Positions 50,896-59,341 of a stretch of 64,000 bases of DNA are shown here, piece by piece (the first letter of the stretch is position 1; every line of letters begins with the position of its first letter). The stretch is taken from positions 3,038,001 through 3,102,000 of the forward strand of contig NZ_CP063815.1 of assembly GCF_015277895.1 (NCBI RefSeq), in the 5' to 3' direction. A program made the position numbers and the translations under genes. Origin of the DNA: Microbacterium abyssi. GTDB taxonomy: Bacteria; Actinomycetota; Actinomycetes; Actinomycetales; Microbacteriaceae. Under the pieces are notes generated by a model. The model did no database searches. It saw only the letters and a program-made list of their open reading frames with translations, and had not been told where the DNA came from.

Positions 50896-51551
50896 GCACG
50901 CGCGTCGGCGTCCTGCACACGGTGCCTGCCCTCGTCCCGGTGTTCGACACACTGCTGCGCGCACGAAGCGACGACCTCGACATCGTGCACACCGCGGACG
51001 CATCGCTGCTGTCCCGCGCCATCGCCGACGGTGTGACGGATGACCTGCGCGCGTCACTGCGCGAGCACCTGCGCGGGTTGCGCGACGCCGGCGCCGAGTC
51101 TGTGCTCGTCACGTGCTCCTCGATCGGAGAGGCCGCGGTCGAGGCGGCAGCCGTCGTCGGGGTTCCGCTGCAGCGGGTGGATGCGCCGATGGCGGCCGAG
51201 GCCGTGACCCGCGCGTCCGCCGGCTCCGGTCGGATCCTCGTGCTGGCGACGTTGGAGGCGACGCTGGGGCCGACCACCCGGCTGGTCGAGGCAGCCGCGA
51301 CAACAGAAACAGGCGAGATCGCCGTCGAGTCGCGCGTGGTCGAGGGAGCAGCGGCCGCACGCAGCGCCGGCGACCTGAAGGAGCACGACGCCCTTATCGC
51401 CGCAGCGATCACCGAAGCAGGCGATGTCGACGCGATCGTACTGGCGCAGGCGTCCATGGCATCCGGGGCCGGTGCCGACTCACGGGTGCTCACGTCGCCG
51501 GAGTCGGGCGCGGCCGCGTTCGTCACGTCGCCCGGCGCAGCCGGCCGATAG
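50892..51551 (+). CDS. Asp/Glu/hydantoin racemase-superfamily protein with one of two cysteines
   Basis: 219 residues. The first catalytic cysteine is in ESVLVTCSSIGEAAVEAA, where racemases have a Cys-Thr/Ser pair. The second half should show a matching Cys, but the position reads AIVLAQASMAS, with Ala in place of Cys. With a single cysteine, stereochemistry inversion by the two-base route is unlikely; an isomerase or decarboxylase role, as in arylmalonate decarboxylases, is possible. The gene is coupled to the aldolase and ends the operon. Confidence 0.78.
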   Translation: MSTRVGVLHTVPALVPVFDTLLRARSDDLDIVHTADASLLSRAIADGVTDDLRASLREHLRGLRDAGAESVLVTCSSIGEAAVEAAAVVGVPLQRVDAPMAAEAVTRASAGSGRILVLATLEATLGPTTRLVEAAATTETGEIAVESRVVEGAAAARSAGDLKEHDALIAAAITEAGDVDAIVLAQASMASGAGADSRVLTSPESGAAAFVTSPGAAGR

Positions 51552-51614
51552 CACAACAGCTGGCATGGCGCCTCCCCCTGGATGGATGAACGGGAATCCT
51601 GACACCGTGGAGAC

Positions 51615-52910
51615 ATGAGCAATCCTCTGCGCGATGACTCGGTCTCGATTCTCACCCGTGGCTACGACTTCGGCGCGCGCATCTGGCGCAGGGTCCGTCC
51701 GGACGCCCGGTCAGCACCCATGCGACTGCTCGGCGACGAGGCGTTGTTCGTGCGCGGCGCCGAGGGCGTCGACCTCTTCTATGACGAGCGGCGGATCGCG
51801 CGCCATGGCGCCATGCCCGCGATCGTGCAGGAGACGCTCTTCGGCCACGGCTCAGTACACAGTCTGGACCGCGACGAACACCGCCACCGCAAGGCGACGT
51901 TCGTGGATGTCGCGTACGAGGACGCGCAGGTCGCGCGGCTGCTGCCGATGCTCGCACGTGAATGGCAGACGGAACTCGACGCCTGGGCCGATGGCACCAG
52001 CCGGCGTTCGGCCTACGACGCCGCGGTGGGTGCGCTCGGACGCTCGATCATGAGGTGGGCAGGGCTGCCCGGGACCCCGGCCGCGAAGACGAGATGGTCG
52101 GCGCGACTCGCGCAGATCGTGGACGGCTTCGGGGCCCCCTATTCACCGGCGTTCCTGTTCGCCTGGCTGAACAGGAACTGGTCCGACCGGCACGCGCAGC
52201 GCCTGATCGAGGCGGTGCGCTCGGGCGCGCTCGCGGCCGAGGATGGAACGGCTCTGCACGAGTGGGCATGGCACCGCGACCGCGACGGCGAGCTGCTGCC
52301 GCCCGGGCTCGCCGGGGTCGAGCTGCAGAACAGCATCCGCCCCATGGTCGCCGTCGCGCGCTTCGTCGCCTTCGCGGCGAAGGAGCTGCACGAGCGGCCG
52401 GAGTGGCGCGCGCGCATCGCCTCCGAGACAGCGGAGCGCGGCGAGCTCGTGGGCGGTCCGATCGCGACGGCGTTCGCACAGGAGATCCGCCGCACCGCGC
52501 CCTTCGTGCCCATGCTCCCCGGGTGGGCGATCGACGACGTCGAACTCGACGGCCGGCGGGTCCCCGCGGGAGGTCGGGTCGTACTGGATATCCTCGGCAC
52601 GAACACCGACGAGGACTCATGGGAGCGCCCGGAGGAGTTCGATCCCGAGCGGTTCATCGGCGTCGACGACTATGAGGCGCTGCGTGCGTTCATCCCGCAC
52701 GGTGGGGCGGGCGTGTCCACGGGTCACCGCTGCCCGGGCGAGAAGCTCGCGATCGCCGGCCTCGCGGCGGGCATCGCGGCGATGAGCGATCCGCGCGTGA
52801 CCATCCTCGGCAGCGGACTCGGCGTGAGCCGGCGCCGACTGCCGACCAAGCCCGCATCCGGGGGTCGCGTGCGAGCGGCCGATGCTCCGGCGCGCTGCCC
52901 GTTCCACTGA
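51615..52910 (+). CDS. CYP152-family fatty-acid peroxygenase
   Basis: 431 residues. The heme loop IPHGGAGVSTGHRCPGEKLAIAGL carries the thiolate Cys inside the peroxygenase pattern. NSIRPMVAVARFVAFAAKEL contains the Arg-Pro that binds the fatty acid carboxylate in place of the usual acid-alcohol pair of P450s. EIRRTAPFVPMLPG is the ExxR helix. Such enzymes use H2O2 directly to hydroxylate or decarboxylate fatty acids and need no reductase, which fits the absence of redox partners. It stands alone between two operons. Confidence 0.9.
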   Translation: MSNPLRDDSVSILTRGYDFGARIWRRVRPDARSAPMRLLGDEALFVRGAEGVDLFYDERRIARHGAMPAIVQETLFGHGSVHSLDRDEHRHRKATFVDVAYEDAQVARLLPMLAREWQTELDAWADGTSRRSAYDAAVGALGRSIMRWAGLPGTPAAKTRWSARLAQIVDGFGAPYSPAFLFAWLNRNWSDRHAQRLIEAVRSGALAAEDGTALHEWAWHRDRDGELLPPGLAGVELQNSIRPMVAVARFVAFAAKELHERPEWRARIASETAERGELVGGPIATAFAQEIRRTAPFVPMLPGWAIDDVELDGRRVPAGGRVVLDILGTNTDEDSWERPEEFDPERFIGVDDYEALRAFIPHGGAGVSTGHRCPGEKLAIAGLAAGIAAMSDPRVTILGSGLGVSRRRLPTKPASGGRVRAADAPARCPFH

Positions 52911-52993
52911 CTCGGGGCAGGGGGATCATGGGCGGGTGGAGGTCAGTGTCTTCGTCGCGCACAGAAGGCACGATACTGCACGCGTGCTCGTCC

Positions 52994-53011
52994 TCTGGGA
53001 ACGTTGTCATA
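52994..53011. promoter_or_regulatory. Second LacI-type operator before the GH-D operon
   Basis: TCTGGGAACGTTGTCATA matches the site at 57751 at 15 of 18 positions and ends 12 bases before the start codon of the GH-D-like gene. It lies in a 113-bp gap that has no gene. The operon it precedes encodes the LacI protein itself, so this would be autoregulation. Confidence 0.65.
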
Positions 53012-53023
53012 TAGCCTGGGACA

Positions 53024-54805
53024 ATGAGCTCAGCACCCTCAGTGACGAGTGTTCCTGATCGACGCACGATCCGGGGAGCCTGGTACTCGCTGTCCTGGCG
53101 CAGAGGATCGAACGGGTTCAGCAGGTCCCCCTACTTCGAGCTCTCCGACGCGGACGGCGCGCGTTGGATGCGGCTGAGTGGTCTGTCCAGCGCCCACACG
53201 CGCTCGGCGCGCGACGAGGCGATGCGGATCTCCGAACCGGAGATCCGCATCGATACGGACGCCGTCGTGGTCACCGTGCACACCGAATCCACGGCATGGC
53301 AGGAGCGAATCCTCGAGGTGCGCTGCTCGAATGATTCGATCGAGATCACGCTCGTCGCCACCGGCACGGGCGATGTCACCGACGTCACGGTGCTCGGCGG
53401 TGATGGCATCCTTCCCACCGGCGCGGCGGGGACCTTCCGTTCCGGATTCGACGCCCGCTCGCTGTACGTCCCGAGCCCGACCGAGCCGGTCGCCTTCGTC
53501 CGCCCGATCTGGTCGGCCGCATCTCTCGGCGTGGTCGGCGACGCCGATCCCGGGCGCCTGAACGGCATCTTCTCCCCTCCGCCGCTTCTGCTGGCGTTCG
53601 GCCGCGCGCCGGTCACCGATGCCTTCCGGCCGGGCGAGGGCCCATGGCTCGCCGCGTGGCTGCGCGACCCTGTGGAGAGGCTCGGCTTCACCACCCTGCG
53701 CTTCGATCCCGTCGACGACGGCGCGCTCCTCCGCCTGGCATACGAGGGGCACACGTCCGTCGACGGCACGTGGCGCTCCCCGACGGTCATGCTGCGCGAG
53801 GCGAACTCTCCCGCGGATGCGCTCGCGGACTACCGCACGGACCTCGTCGTGAACGATTGCGCACCTGCCCCGGCGAAGGAAGTCCAGCCGTGGTGGCTCG
53901 AACCCATCTTCTGCGGCTGGGGTGCGCAGGTGGCGCGCGGGGATGCCCCCGCTCCCGACCTCTGCCGCCAGGAGATCTACGACGAGTTCCTCGGCACCCT
54001 GGCATCCGCGTCGCTCGACCCCGGCACGATCGTGATCGACGACCGTTGGCAGGCGGAGTACGGCACGGCCGAGCCGGATGCCGAGGCGTGGCCGGACATG
54101 CGCGGCTGGATCGCCCGTCAGCACGCCGAGGGCCGCCGGGTGCTGCTGTGGTGGAAGGCATGGGACCCCGCGGGGCTCCCTGCGGACGAGTGCGTGACGG
54201 ATGCCGCGGGCCGTCCCGTCGCGGTCGATCCGGGGAGCCCCGCTTACCTCGCCCGACTCGACGGGATCGTCGAGCGGCTGCTGTCAGCCGACGGGCTCGA
54301 CGCCGACGGCTTCAAGGTCGACTTCACCCAGCGCACTCCGAGCGGCGTCATGCTGCGTTCAGCTCCCGACAGCGACGGCGTCTGGGGGATCGCCGCACTG
54401 CACCGGCTCGTCGGGCGTCTGCACGGCGCCGCGACCCGCATCAAGCCGGACGCCCTCGTCATCACCCACACCGTGCACCCCTCATTCGGCGACATCTCCG
54501 ACATGATCCGCACGAACGACGTCCTCGAGCACGACACCGCGGGCGCACCGGTCTCGGTCGCGGCGCAGCTGCGGGCACGGCACGAGATCGTCGCAGCGGC
54601 GCTTCCGCGGCATCCGGTGGACACCGACCAGTGGCCCATGCCCAACCGCGAGGAATGGTTGGATTACGCCAGGTCGCAGGGGCAGTACGGCGTGCCGGCC
54701 CTGTACTACCTCGAACGCGTGGGCGAGGGTGAGGAGCCGATCGACGTGGAGCATCTCGCCGAGGTGGCTCGTCTGTGGGAAACGTACCGAGAGAGCCTCA
54801 GATGA
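53024..54805 (+). CDS. Clan GH-D-like TIM-barrel glycosidase (GH36/GH31-related)
   Basis: 593 residues. An N-terminal beta-sandwich (about 15-270) precedes a TIM barrel. TIVIDDRWQ (about 335-343) and RRVLLWWKAWDP are the strand motifs of GH36/GH31-like enzymes. DGFKVDF (428-434) places D433 at the nucleophile position, and TNDVLEHDTAGAP holds a candidate acid/base Asp. No signal peptide, so intracellular. Retaining alpha-glycosidase activity is expected; exact family and substrate are not clear. It is coupled to the MBL gene (ATGA). Confidence 0.75.
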   Translation: MSSAPSVTSVPDRRTIRGAWYSLSWRRGSNGFSRSPYFELSDADGARWMRLSGLSSAHTRSARDEAMRISEPEIRIDTDAVVVTVHTESTAWQERILEVRCSNDSIEITLVATGTGDVTDVTVLGGDGILPTGAAGTFRSGFDARSLYVPSPTEPVAFVRPIWSAASLGVVGDADPGRLNGIFSPPPLLLAFGRAPVTDAFRPGEGPWLAAWLRDPVERLGFTTLRFDPVDDGALLRLAYEGHTSVDGTWRSPTVMLREANSPADALADYRTDLVVNDCAPAPAKEVQPWWLEPIFCGWGAQVARGDAPAPDLCRQEIYDEFLGTLASASLDPGTIVIDDRWQAEYGTAEPDAEAWPDMRGWIARQHAEGRRVLLWWKAWDPAGLPADECVTDAAGRPVAVDPGSPAYLARLDGIVERLLSADGLDADGFKVDFTQRTPSGVMLRSAPDSDGVWGIAALHRLVGRLHGAATRIKPDALVITHTVHPSFGDISDMIRTNDVLEHDTAGAPVSVAAQLRARHEIVAAALPRHPVDTDQWPMPNREEWLDYARSQGQYGVPALYYLERVGEGEEPIDVEHLAEVARLWETYRESLR

Positions 54806-56649
54806 CCGCGATGGAGGTCACGAGGGGTGTGTGGCGGATCGCCGACACCTGCCACGTCTATCTCCTCTTCGATCCGGATGCTCCGGCGGGCCGGCGGGAC
54901 GCCGTCGCCATAGACTTCGGCTCCGGCCTCGCACTCGAGCACCTCGACGATCTCGGCGTCCGTCGCATCACCGACGTGCTCATGACGCACCACCACCGCG
55001 ATCAGGGGCAGGGGCTTCCGCTGGCGATCGAGCACGGCGCGCGCATCCACGTGCCCCCGGTCGAGCGGGAGCTGTTCGACCGCGTGGAGGAGATGTGGGA
55101 GCGCCGCCCTCTCGACAACGACTACAACCTCCGCCAGGACCGCTTCTCGCTGCTGTCGTCGGTAGCGGTGCACGCCACGGTTCCGGAGTACCGCGAGATG
55201 GACGCCGCCGGTGTGCGCCTGCGCGTCGTGCCGACCCCCGGGCACACGATCGGGTCGGTGACCTATCTGCTCGAACGCGAAGACGAGACCATCGCGTTCT
55301 CGGGCGACCTCATCTACGCACCGGGCAAGGTCTGGTCGCTCGCCGCGACGCAGTGGTCGTACACGCAGAACGAGGGCCCCGGCATGACAGTTCTCAGCGC
55401 CCGGATGCTCGCGCGCGAGGGCGTGACGCGCCTCGCGCCATCGCACGGCGACGTCATCGACGACGCCGTCGCCGCACTCGAGATGCTCGCCGACACGATG
55501 CAGCAGTACGTCGACTCGCGGCGCTCCTACCCGTGGGACCTGCTGGCCCGCCTCGACGACCCCTATGTCGCTCTGACGCCCCATCTGCTGATGAACCGCA
55601 CGTCGATGTCGTGCTCCTACGTCGTCCTCTCCGAGACCGGCGAGGCGCTGATGATCGACTACGGCTACGACATGACCACCGGGATCGTGCCGGGCCAGGA
55701 GCGCGCCGCCCGCCGTCCGTGGCTCGCCTCGCTGCCCGCGCTGCGGCGCGATCACAGCGTGACGCGGATCACCGTGGCCCTCCCCACGCACTACCACGAC
55801 GACCACATCGCCGGGATGCCGCTGCTGCGCGACATCGAGGGCACCGCGCTGTGGATCCCCGAGAACGTCGCGCCGACGATGGCCGATCCGTGGCGGGAGG
55901 ATCTCCCGTGCCAGTGGTACGACCCGATCGTCGCCGATCGCGTACTGCCGCTGGACGAGCCGTTCACCTGGAACGAGTACACCTTCACTGCGCATGCGCA
56001 GCCGGGGCACACGCTCTACGCCGTCGCCTACGCGCTCGAGATCGACGGTCTGACGGTGGTCTTCACCGGCGACCAGCAGGAGGGGCTGGGCGGCAAGGAC
56101 GGCCGGCGCGACATCATGAACTACCAGTACCGGAACCTGTTCAGACTCGGCGACTACTCGCGGAGCGCTGAGCTCTACCGGCGCATCGGCCCGGGGCTCA
56201 TGGCGAGCGGCCACTGGGAGCCGCGGTGGGTCGACGACGAGTACCTGGAGTACCTCGCCGAGTCCGGGCGATTCGTCGACGAGCTGCACGAACGGCTGCT
56301 GCCGCTCGATGACCTCTCGATCGGGCCCGACGGTCAAGTCGCTCGCGTGACGCCGTACCGGCGGCGGGCGACCGTCGACGAACAACTGGAGTATGCGGTG
56401 CACGTACGGAATCCGCTCGCCGGACGCGCGGCAGCGAGGCTCACGCCGGTGCTGCCGATAGGCTGGCGCTCGTCCCAGCCTGAGATCGACCTCGACCTCG
56501 GACCCAGCGAGGAGGCCTCTGTGCTCTTGACCGTCACCCCGTCTTCCGCGGGAAGCCGGCAGCGCCTGGCGATCGACGTCACGATCGGCGACCTGCGACT
56601 GGGCCAGCACGCGGAGGCCCTGCTCGACGTGATGGAGCCCGGCGCATGA
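54802..56649 (+). CDS. Tandem metallo-beta-lactamase-fold hydrolase with C-terminal Ig-like domain
   Basis: 615 residues. Domain 1 (about 1-235) has H63-H-H65-R-D67-Q68, H148 in PGHTIG, D169 in SGD and H215 in SHGD. Domain 2 (about 255-475) has H330-Y-H332-D-D334-H335, H403 in PGHTLY, D424 in TGD and H471 in SGH. The metal-2 His of domain 1 is Gln68, so its site is degenerate while domain 2 is complete. Residues about 515-610 look like an Ig-like beta domain. Role is unknown; a lactone or ester of a sugar is a fair guess. ATG 54802 overlaps the upstream stop, and the LacI start overlaps its own stop. Confidence 0.85.
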   Translation: MTAMEVTRGVWRIADTCHVYLLFDPDAPAGRRDAVAIDFGSGLALEHLDDLGVRRITDVLMTHHHRDQGQGLPLAIEHGARIHVPPVERELFDRVEEMWERRPLDNDYNLRQDRFSLLSSVAVHATVPEYREMDAAGVRLRVVPTPGHTIGSVTYLLEREDETIAFSGDLIYAPGKVWSLAATQWSYTQNEGPGMTVLSARMLAREGVTRLAPSHGDVIDDAVAALEMLADTMQQYVDSRRSYPWDLLARLDDPYVALTPHLLMNRTSMSCSYVVLSETGEALMIDYGYDMTTGIVPGQERAARRPWLASLPALRRDHSVTRITVALPTHYHDDHIAGMPLLRDIEGTALWIPENVAPTMADPWREDLPCQWYDPIVADRVLPLDEPFTWNEYTFTAHAQPGHTLYAVAYALEIDGLTVVFTGDQQEGLGGKDGRRDIMNYQYRNLFRLGDYSRSAELYRRIGPGLMASGHWEPRWVDDEYLEYLAESGRFVDELHERLLPLDDLSIGPDGQVARVTPYRRRATVDEQLEYAVHVRNPLAGRAAARLTPVLPIGWRSSQPEIDLDLGPSEEASVLLTVTPSSAGSRQRLAIDVTIGDLRLGQHAEALLDVMEPGA

Positions 56650-57674
56650 GCGCGCCGCGACGCCAGCCGATCGCGCGCCCGACCATCCGGGAGGTCGCCC
56701 AGGCCGCGGGGGTCTCCCGCTCCACGGCGTCGCGTGCACTGTCCGGCAGCGGCTATGCGGCTCCGGAGGTTCGCGAGCGCGTCCGCGCGGTGGCCAAGGA
56801 GATCGGCTACGTGGTCGATGTGACCGCCCGCAGCCTCAAGCAGCGCACCAGCCGCTCCGTCGGTCTGCTCGTCTCCGACCTTCGCAACGTCTTCTACGCG
56901 GGTCTCGCCTCCGGCATCGGAGAGGAGGCGCGCGTGCACGGGCGCACAGTCGTTCTCGTGGATCTCCACGGAGACGGCAACGACGAGCTGGCCGCCGCCG
57001 AGACGCTCGTCGGCTCCCGCGTCTCCGGCGTCATCGCCACTCCCGTCTCCCGGCATCTCAGCGAGTACCTGAGCCGGATCGGCGTGCCGCTGATCGAGAT
57101 CGACCGGCGGTTCGATGCGGACTCGACGGATGCCGTCGTCGTCGACAATCGTGCGGCGGCCCGCGACACCACGATGCGCCTGCTCAAGGCGGGCCACCAG
57201 CGCATCGCCCTGCTGATCGATGAGACCGAGTGGACGACGGGCGAGGAGCGTCAGCGCGGCTACCTCGACGCCCTCGTGGCGCGCGGCGTGCCCATCGACG
57301 ACTCGCTCATCGTGCAGGCCGGCTGGGATGCCGACGAGGCGACGGCCGCGGCGCGCGCCATCCTTTCCCGGCCGGATCGCCCGACCGCCGTCTTCGCGGC
57401 CAACAACGTCCTCGCCGAGGGAACCTGGCGGGCAGCGGCCGAACTCGGCCTCCGTGTTCCGGCTGACGTGAGCATCGCCGGCTTCGACGATGCCCCGTGG
57501 ATGAGCATGGTCGATCCGGGCGTCTCGACCCGCATGCAGGATTCCCGTGCGCTCGGCGCGACGGCGCTGCGCGCCCTGCTGGAGCGCATCGAGGCTCCCG
57601 ACGCCCCCGTGCGGACGATCGTGATGCCCACGGCCTTCGTCGATCGCGGCTCGATCGGCGCTCCGCCGGCCTGA
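56646..57674 (+). CDS. LacI-family regulator of the GH38/ABC regulon
   Basis: 342 residues. HTH at about 13-40 (TIREVAQAAGVSRSTASRALSGSGYAAPEVRERV) and hinge VTARSLKQRTS, then a sensor with VGLLVSDLRNVFYAGLASGI, VDNRAAARDTTMRLLKAGHQRIALLI and SIAGFDDAPWMSMVDPGVST. The start overlaps the stop of the tandem-MBL gene. TGTGGGAACGATGTCACA-type palindromes before its own operon, the ROK operon, the second ABC operon and the GH1 gene are the likely targets. Confidence 0.92.
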   Translation: MSAPRRQPIARPTIREVAQAAGVSRSTASRALSGSGYAAPEVRERVRAVAKEIGYVVDVTARSLKQRTSRSVGLLVSDLRNVFYAGLASGIGEEARVHGRTVVLVDLHGDGNDELAAAETLVGSRVSGVIATPVSRHLSEYLSRIGVPLIEIDRRFDADSTDAVVVDNRAAARDTTMRLLKAGHQRIALLIDETEWTTGEERQRGYLDALVARGVPIDDSLIVQAGWDADEATAAARAILSRPDRPTAVFAANNVLAEGTWRAAAELGLRVPADVSIAGFDDAPWMSMVDPGVSTRMQDSRALGATALRALLERIEAPDAPVRTIVMPTAFVDRGSIGAPPA

Positions 57675-57723
57675 CCCGCCCGGGGCGATCGAGCAAGGGC
57701 GACGAGATCCGATGACGAGACTG

Positions 57724-57768
57724 TTGCGGCTGATCATCCCGTTGCTATGATGTGGGAACGATGTCACA
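57724..57768 (+). promoter_or_regulatory. Promoter and LacI operator of the ROK operon
   Basis: TTGCGG (57724-57729) and TATGAT (57746-57751) have 16-bp spacing. TGTGGGAACGATGTCACA at 57751-57768 overlaps the -10 box end and the start point, a repressing position. Start codon is 40 bases downstream. Confidence 0.75.
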
Positions 57769-57807
57769 TTGTGCTGGCGACATGCTTTGCACAGGCCGGA
57801 GGAACGA

Positions 57808-58770
57808 ATGGCAACGCAACGGGGCGTGCTCGCGCTCGACATCGGCGGCACCAAGCTCGCCGTGGCGATGGTGACGCCGGACGGCCGCACTCACGCCTTC
57901 CTCTCCGAACCGACCGACAAGCTGCGGGGTCCGGATGCGGTGATCGCGCACCTGTTCGAGATGGGGCACCGGAGCATCACGGCCGCGGGGCTGGGAGGTC
58001 CGCTCGCGCTCGGCATCAGCTGCGGCGGCCCGCTGGACGCAGCGGCAGGGGTCCTCACCCAGCCGCTGCACCTTCCCGGCTGGATCGACGTCCCGATCGT
58101 AGCCATGGCGCGCGAGGAGTTCGGCGTGCCGGCGGTCGTCGAGAACGACGCGAGCGCCGCGGTACTCGGCGAGCATCGATTCGGTGCGGCTCGCGGGGCG
58201 GACATCGCGCTCTACCTCACGCTCTCGACCGGCGTCGGCGGCGGCTCGATCATCGACGGCCGCCTCCACAGGGGCGCCGCGGGAAACGGCGGCGAGTTCG
58301 GCCACCTCACGGTCCGCCCCGGCGGTCGCGACTGCCTGTGCGGGCGCAGGGGATGCCTCGAGGCCTACGCGTCCGGAACCTCCATCGCCGAACGTGCGAA
58401 CGATCTGCTCGCGGCATCCGATCGCGACTCGTCGCTGCGCAGCCTCCCCGCGGTGCGCGCCGAGCACGTCTCGGCCGCCGCTTCAGCCGGCGATGCTCTC
58501 GCGATCGAGGTGTGGGACGAGACGACCGCACTGCTCGGACAGGCCGTCACCGACCTCATCAACCTCTTCGAGCCGCACGTCGTCGTCCTCGGCGGTGGGG
58601 TGACCCGCTCGGGCTCGCAGCTGCTGGACCCGGTCAGCCGGATCGCGCATGCCACCGCGATGCCGCCCGCTGCCCGCGCCTCCGTCACCCTGGCCGGACT
58701 CGGCGATGAGGTCTGCGTGGTCGGAGCCGGGGTCCTCGCCCTCGACCTCATGGAGGACGTCAATGTCTGA
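57808..58770 (+). CDS. ROK-family sugar kinase
   Basis: 320 residues. LALDIGGTKLAVA (about 8-20) is the ATP phosphate loop; VVENDASAAVLGEHRFGAARG has the catalytic Asp in END; GEFGHLTVRPGGRDCLCGRRGCLEAYASG contains the GH-x(n)-CxCGxxGCxE zinc motif. No HTH is present, so it is a kinase rather than a ROK repressor. It should phosphorylate the hexose or heptose freed by the GH38 enzyme. ATG 57808 follows GGAGG. It overlaps the SIS gene by 8 bases. Confidence 0.92.
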   Translation: MATQRGVLALDIGGTKLAVAMVTPDGRTHAFLSEPTDKLRGPDAVIAHLFEMGHRSITAAGLGGPLALGISCGGPLDAAAGVLTQPLHLPGWIDVPIVAMAREEFGVPAVVENDASAAVLGEHRFGAARGADIALYLTLSTGVGGGSIIDGRLHRGAAGNGGEFGHLTVRPGGRDCLCGRRGCLEAYASGTSIAERANDLLAASDRDSSLRSLPAVRAEHVSAAASAGDALAIEVWDETTALLGQAVTDLINLFEPHVVVLGGGVTRSGSQLLDPVSRIAHATAMPPAARASVTLAGLGDEVCVVGAGVLALDLMEDVNV

Positions 58771-59341
58771 CTGGCTCGACGACCAGCTCGCCGCCCACAT
58801 CCGCACCGCCGAGGGTGCGGAGCAGCTCCTCCCCCGAGTGCGGGAGATCGGCGACATGCTGATCGACGCATTCGATCGCGGCGGCACCCTCTACACATTC
58901 GGCAACGGCGGCAGCGCCGCCGACGCGCAGCACTTCACCGGCGAAGTCATCGGGCACTACCGGCGCGATCGGCGCCCGCTGCCGGCGGTGTCCCTGACCA
59001 CGGATGCCACGGTGTCCACCTGCATCGCGAACGACTATGCCTTCGAGGACGTCTTCTCTCGTCAGGTCGAGGCGCTCACAGGTCCCGGCGACGTGGTCGC
59101 GGCGTTCACCACCTCGGGACGCTCGGCGAACATCGTGCAGGGTCTCGAAGCGGCTCGCCGGAAGGGGGCCACGACACTGCTCTTCGCCGGCGGCGACGGC
59201 GGCCCCTCGCTGGCGCTCGCCGACCACGCACTGCTGGCGCCCTCCGCCGAGACGCCGCGCATCCAGGAGTTGCACACCTTCCTTCTGCACGCGCTTTCCG
59301 AGATCCTGGATGCCTGGGCAGCCGGAGAGGAGCTGGTGTGA
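58763..59341 (+). CDS. GmhA-like SIS-domain phosphosugar isomerase
   Basis: 192 residues, the same length as GmhA. GNGGSAADAQH (47-57) binds phosphate; TTSGRSAN is the second SIS loop. The catalytic pair of sedoheptulose-7-phosphate isomerase, Glu65 and His180 in E. coli, corresponds to E61 in TGEVIGHY and H176 in FLLHAL, with Gln168 also kept. This is therefore an active isomerase rather than a sensor. In a catabolic operon it would interconvert an aldose phosphate (mannose or manno-heptose type) with its ketose phosphate. LPS heptose synthesis is unlikely in this Gram-positive setting. Confidence 0.86.
   Translation: MSDWLDDQLAAHIRTAEGAEQLLPRVREIGDMLIDAFDRGGTLYTFGNGGSAADAQHFTGEVIGHYRRDRRPLPAVSLTTDATVSTCIANDYAFEDVFSRQVEALTGPGDVVAAFTTSGRSANIVQGLEAARRKGATTLLFAGGDGGPSLALADHALLAPSAETPRIQELHTFLLHALSEILDAWAAGEELV

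Noticed and set aside
58763..59341. Lipopolysaccharide heptose biosynthesis from the GmhA-like gene
   Set aside because: No GmhB, HldE or heptosyltransferase is present, and the organism is an actinobacterium. Its catabolic operon setting argues for sugar use.
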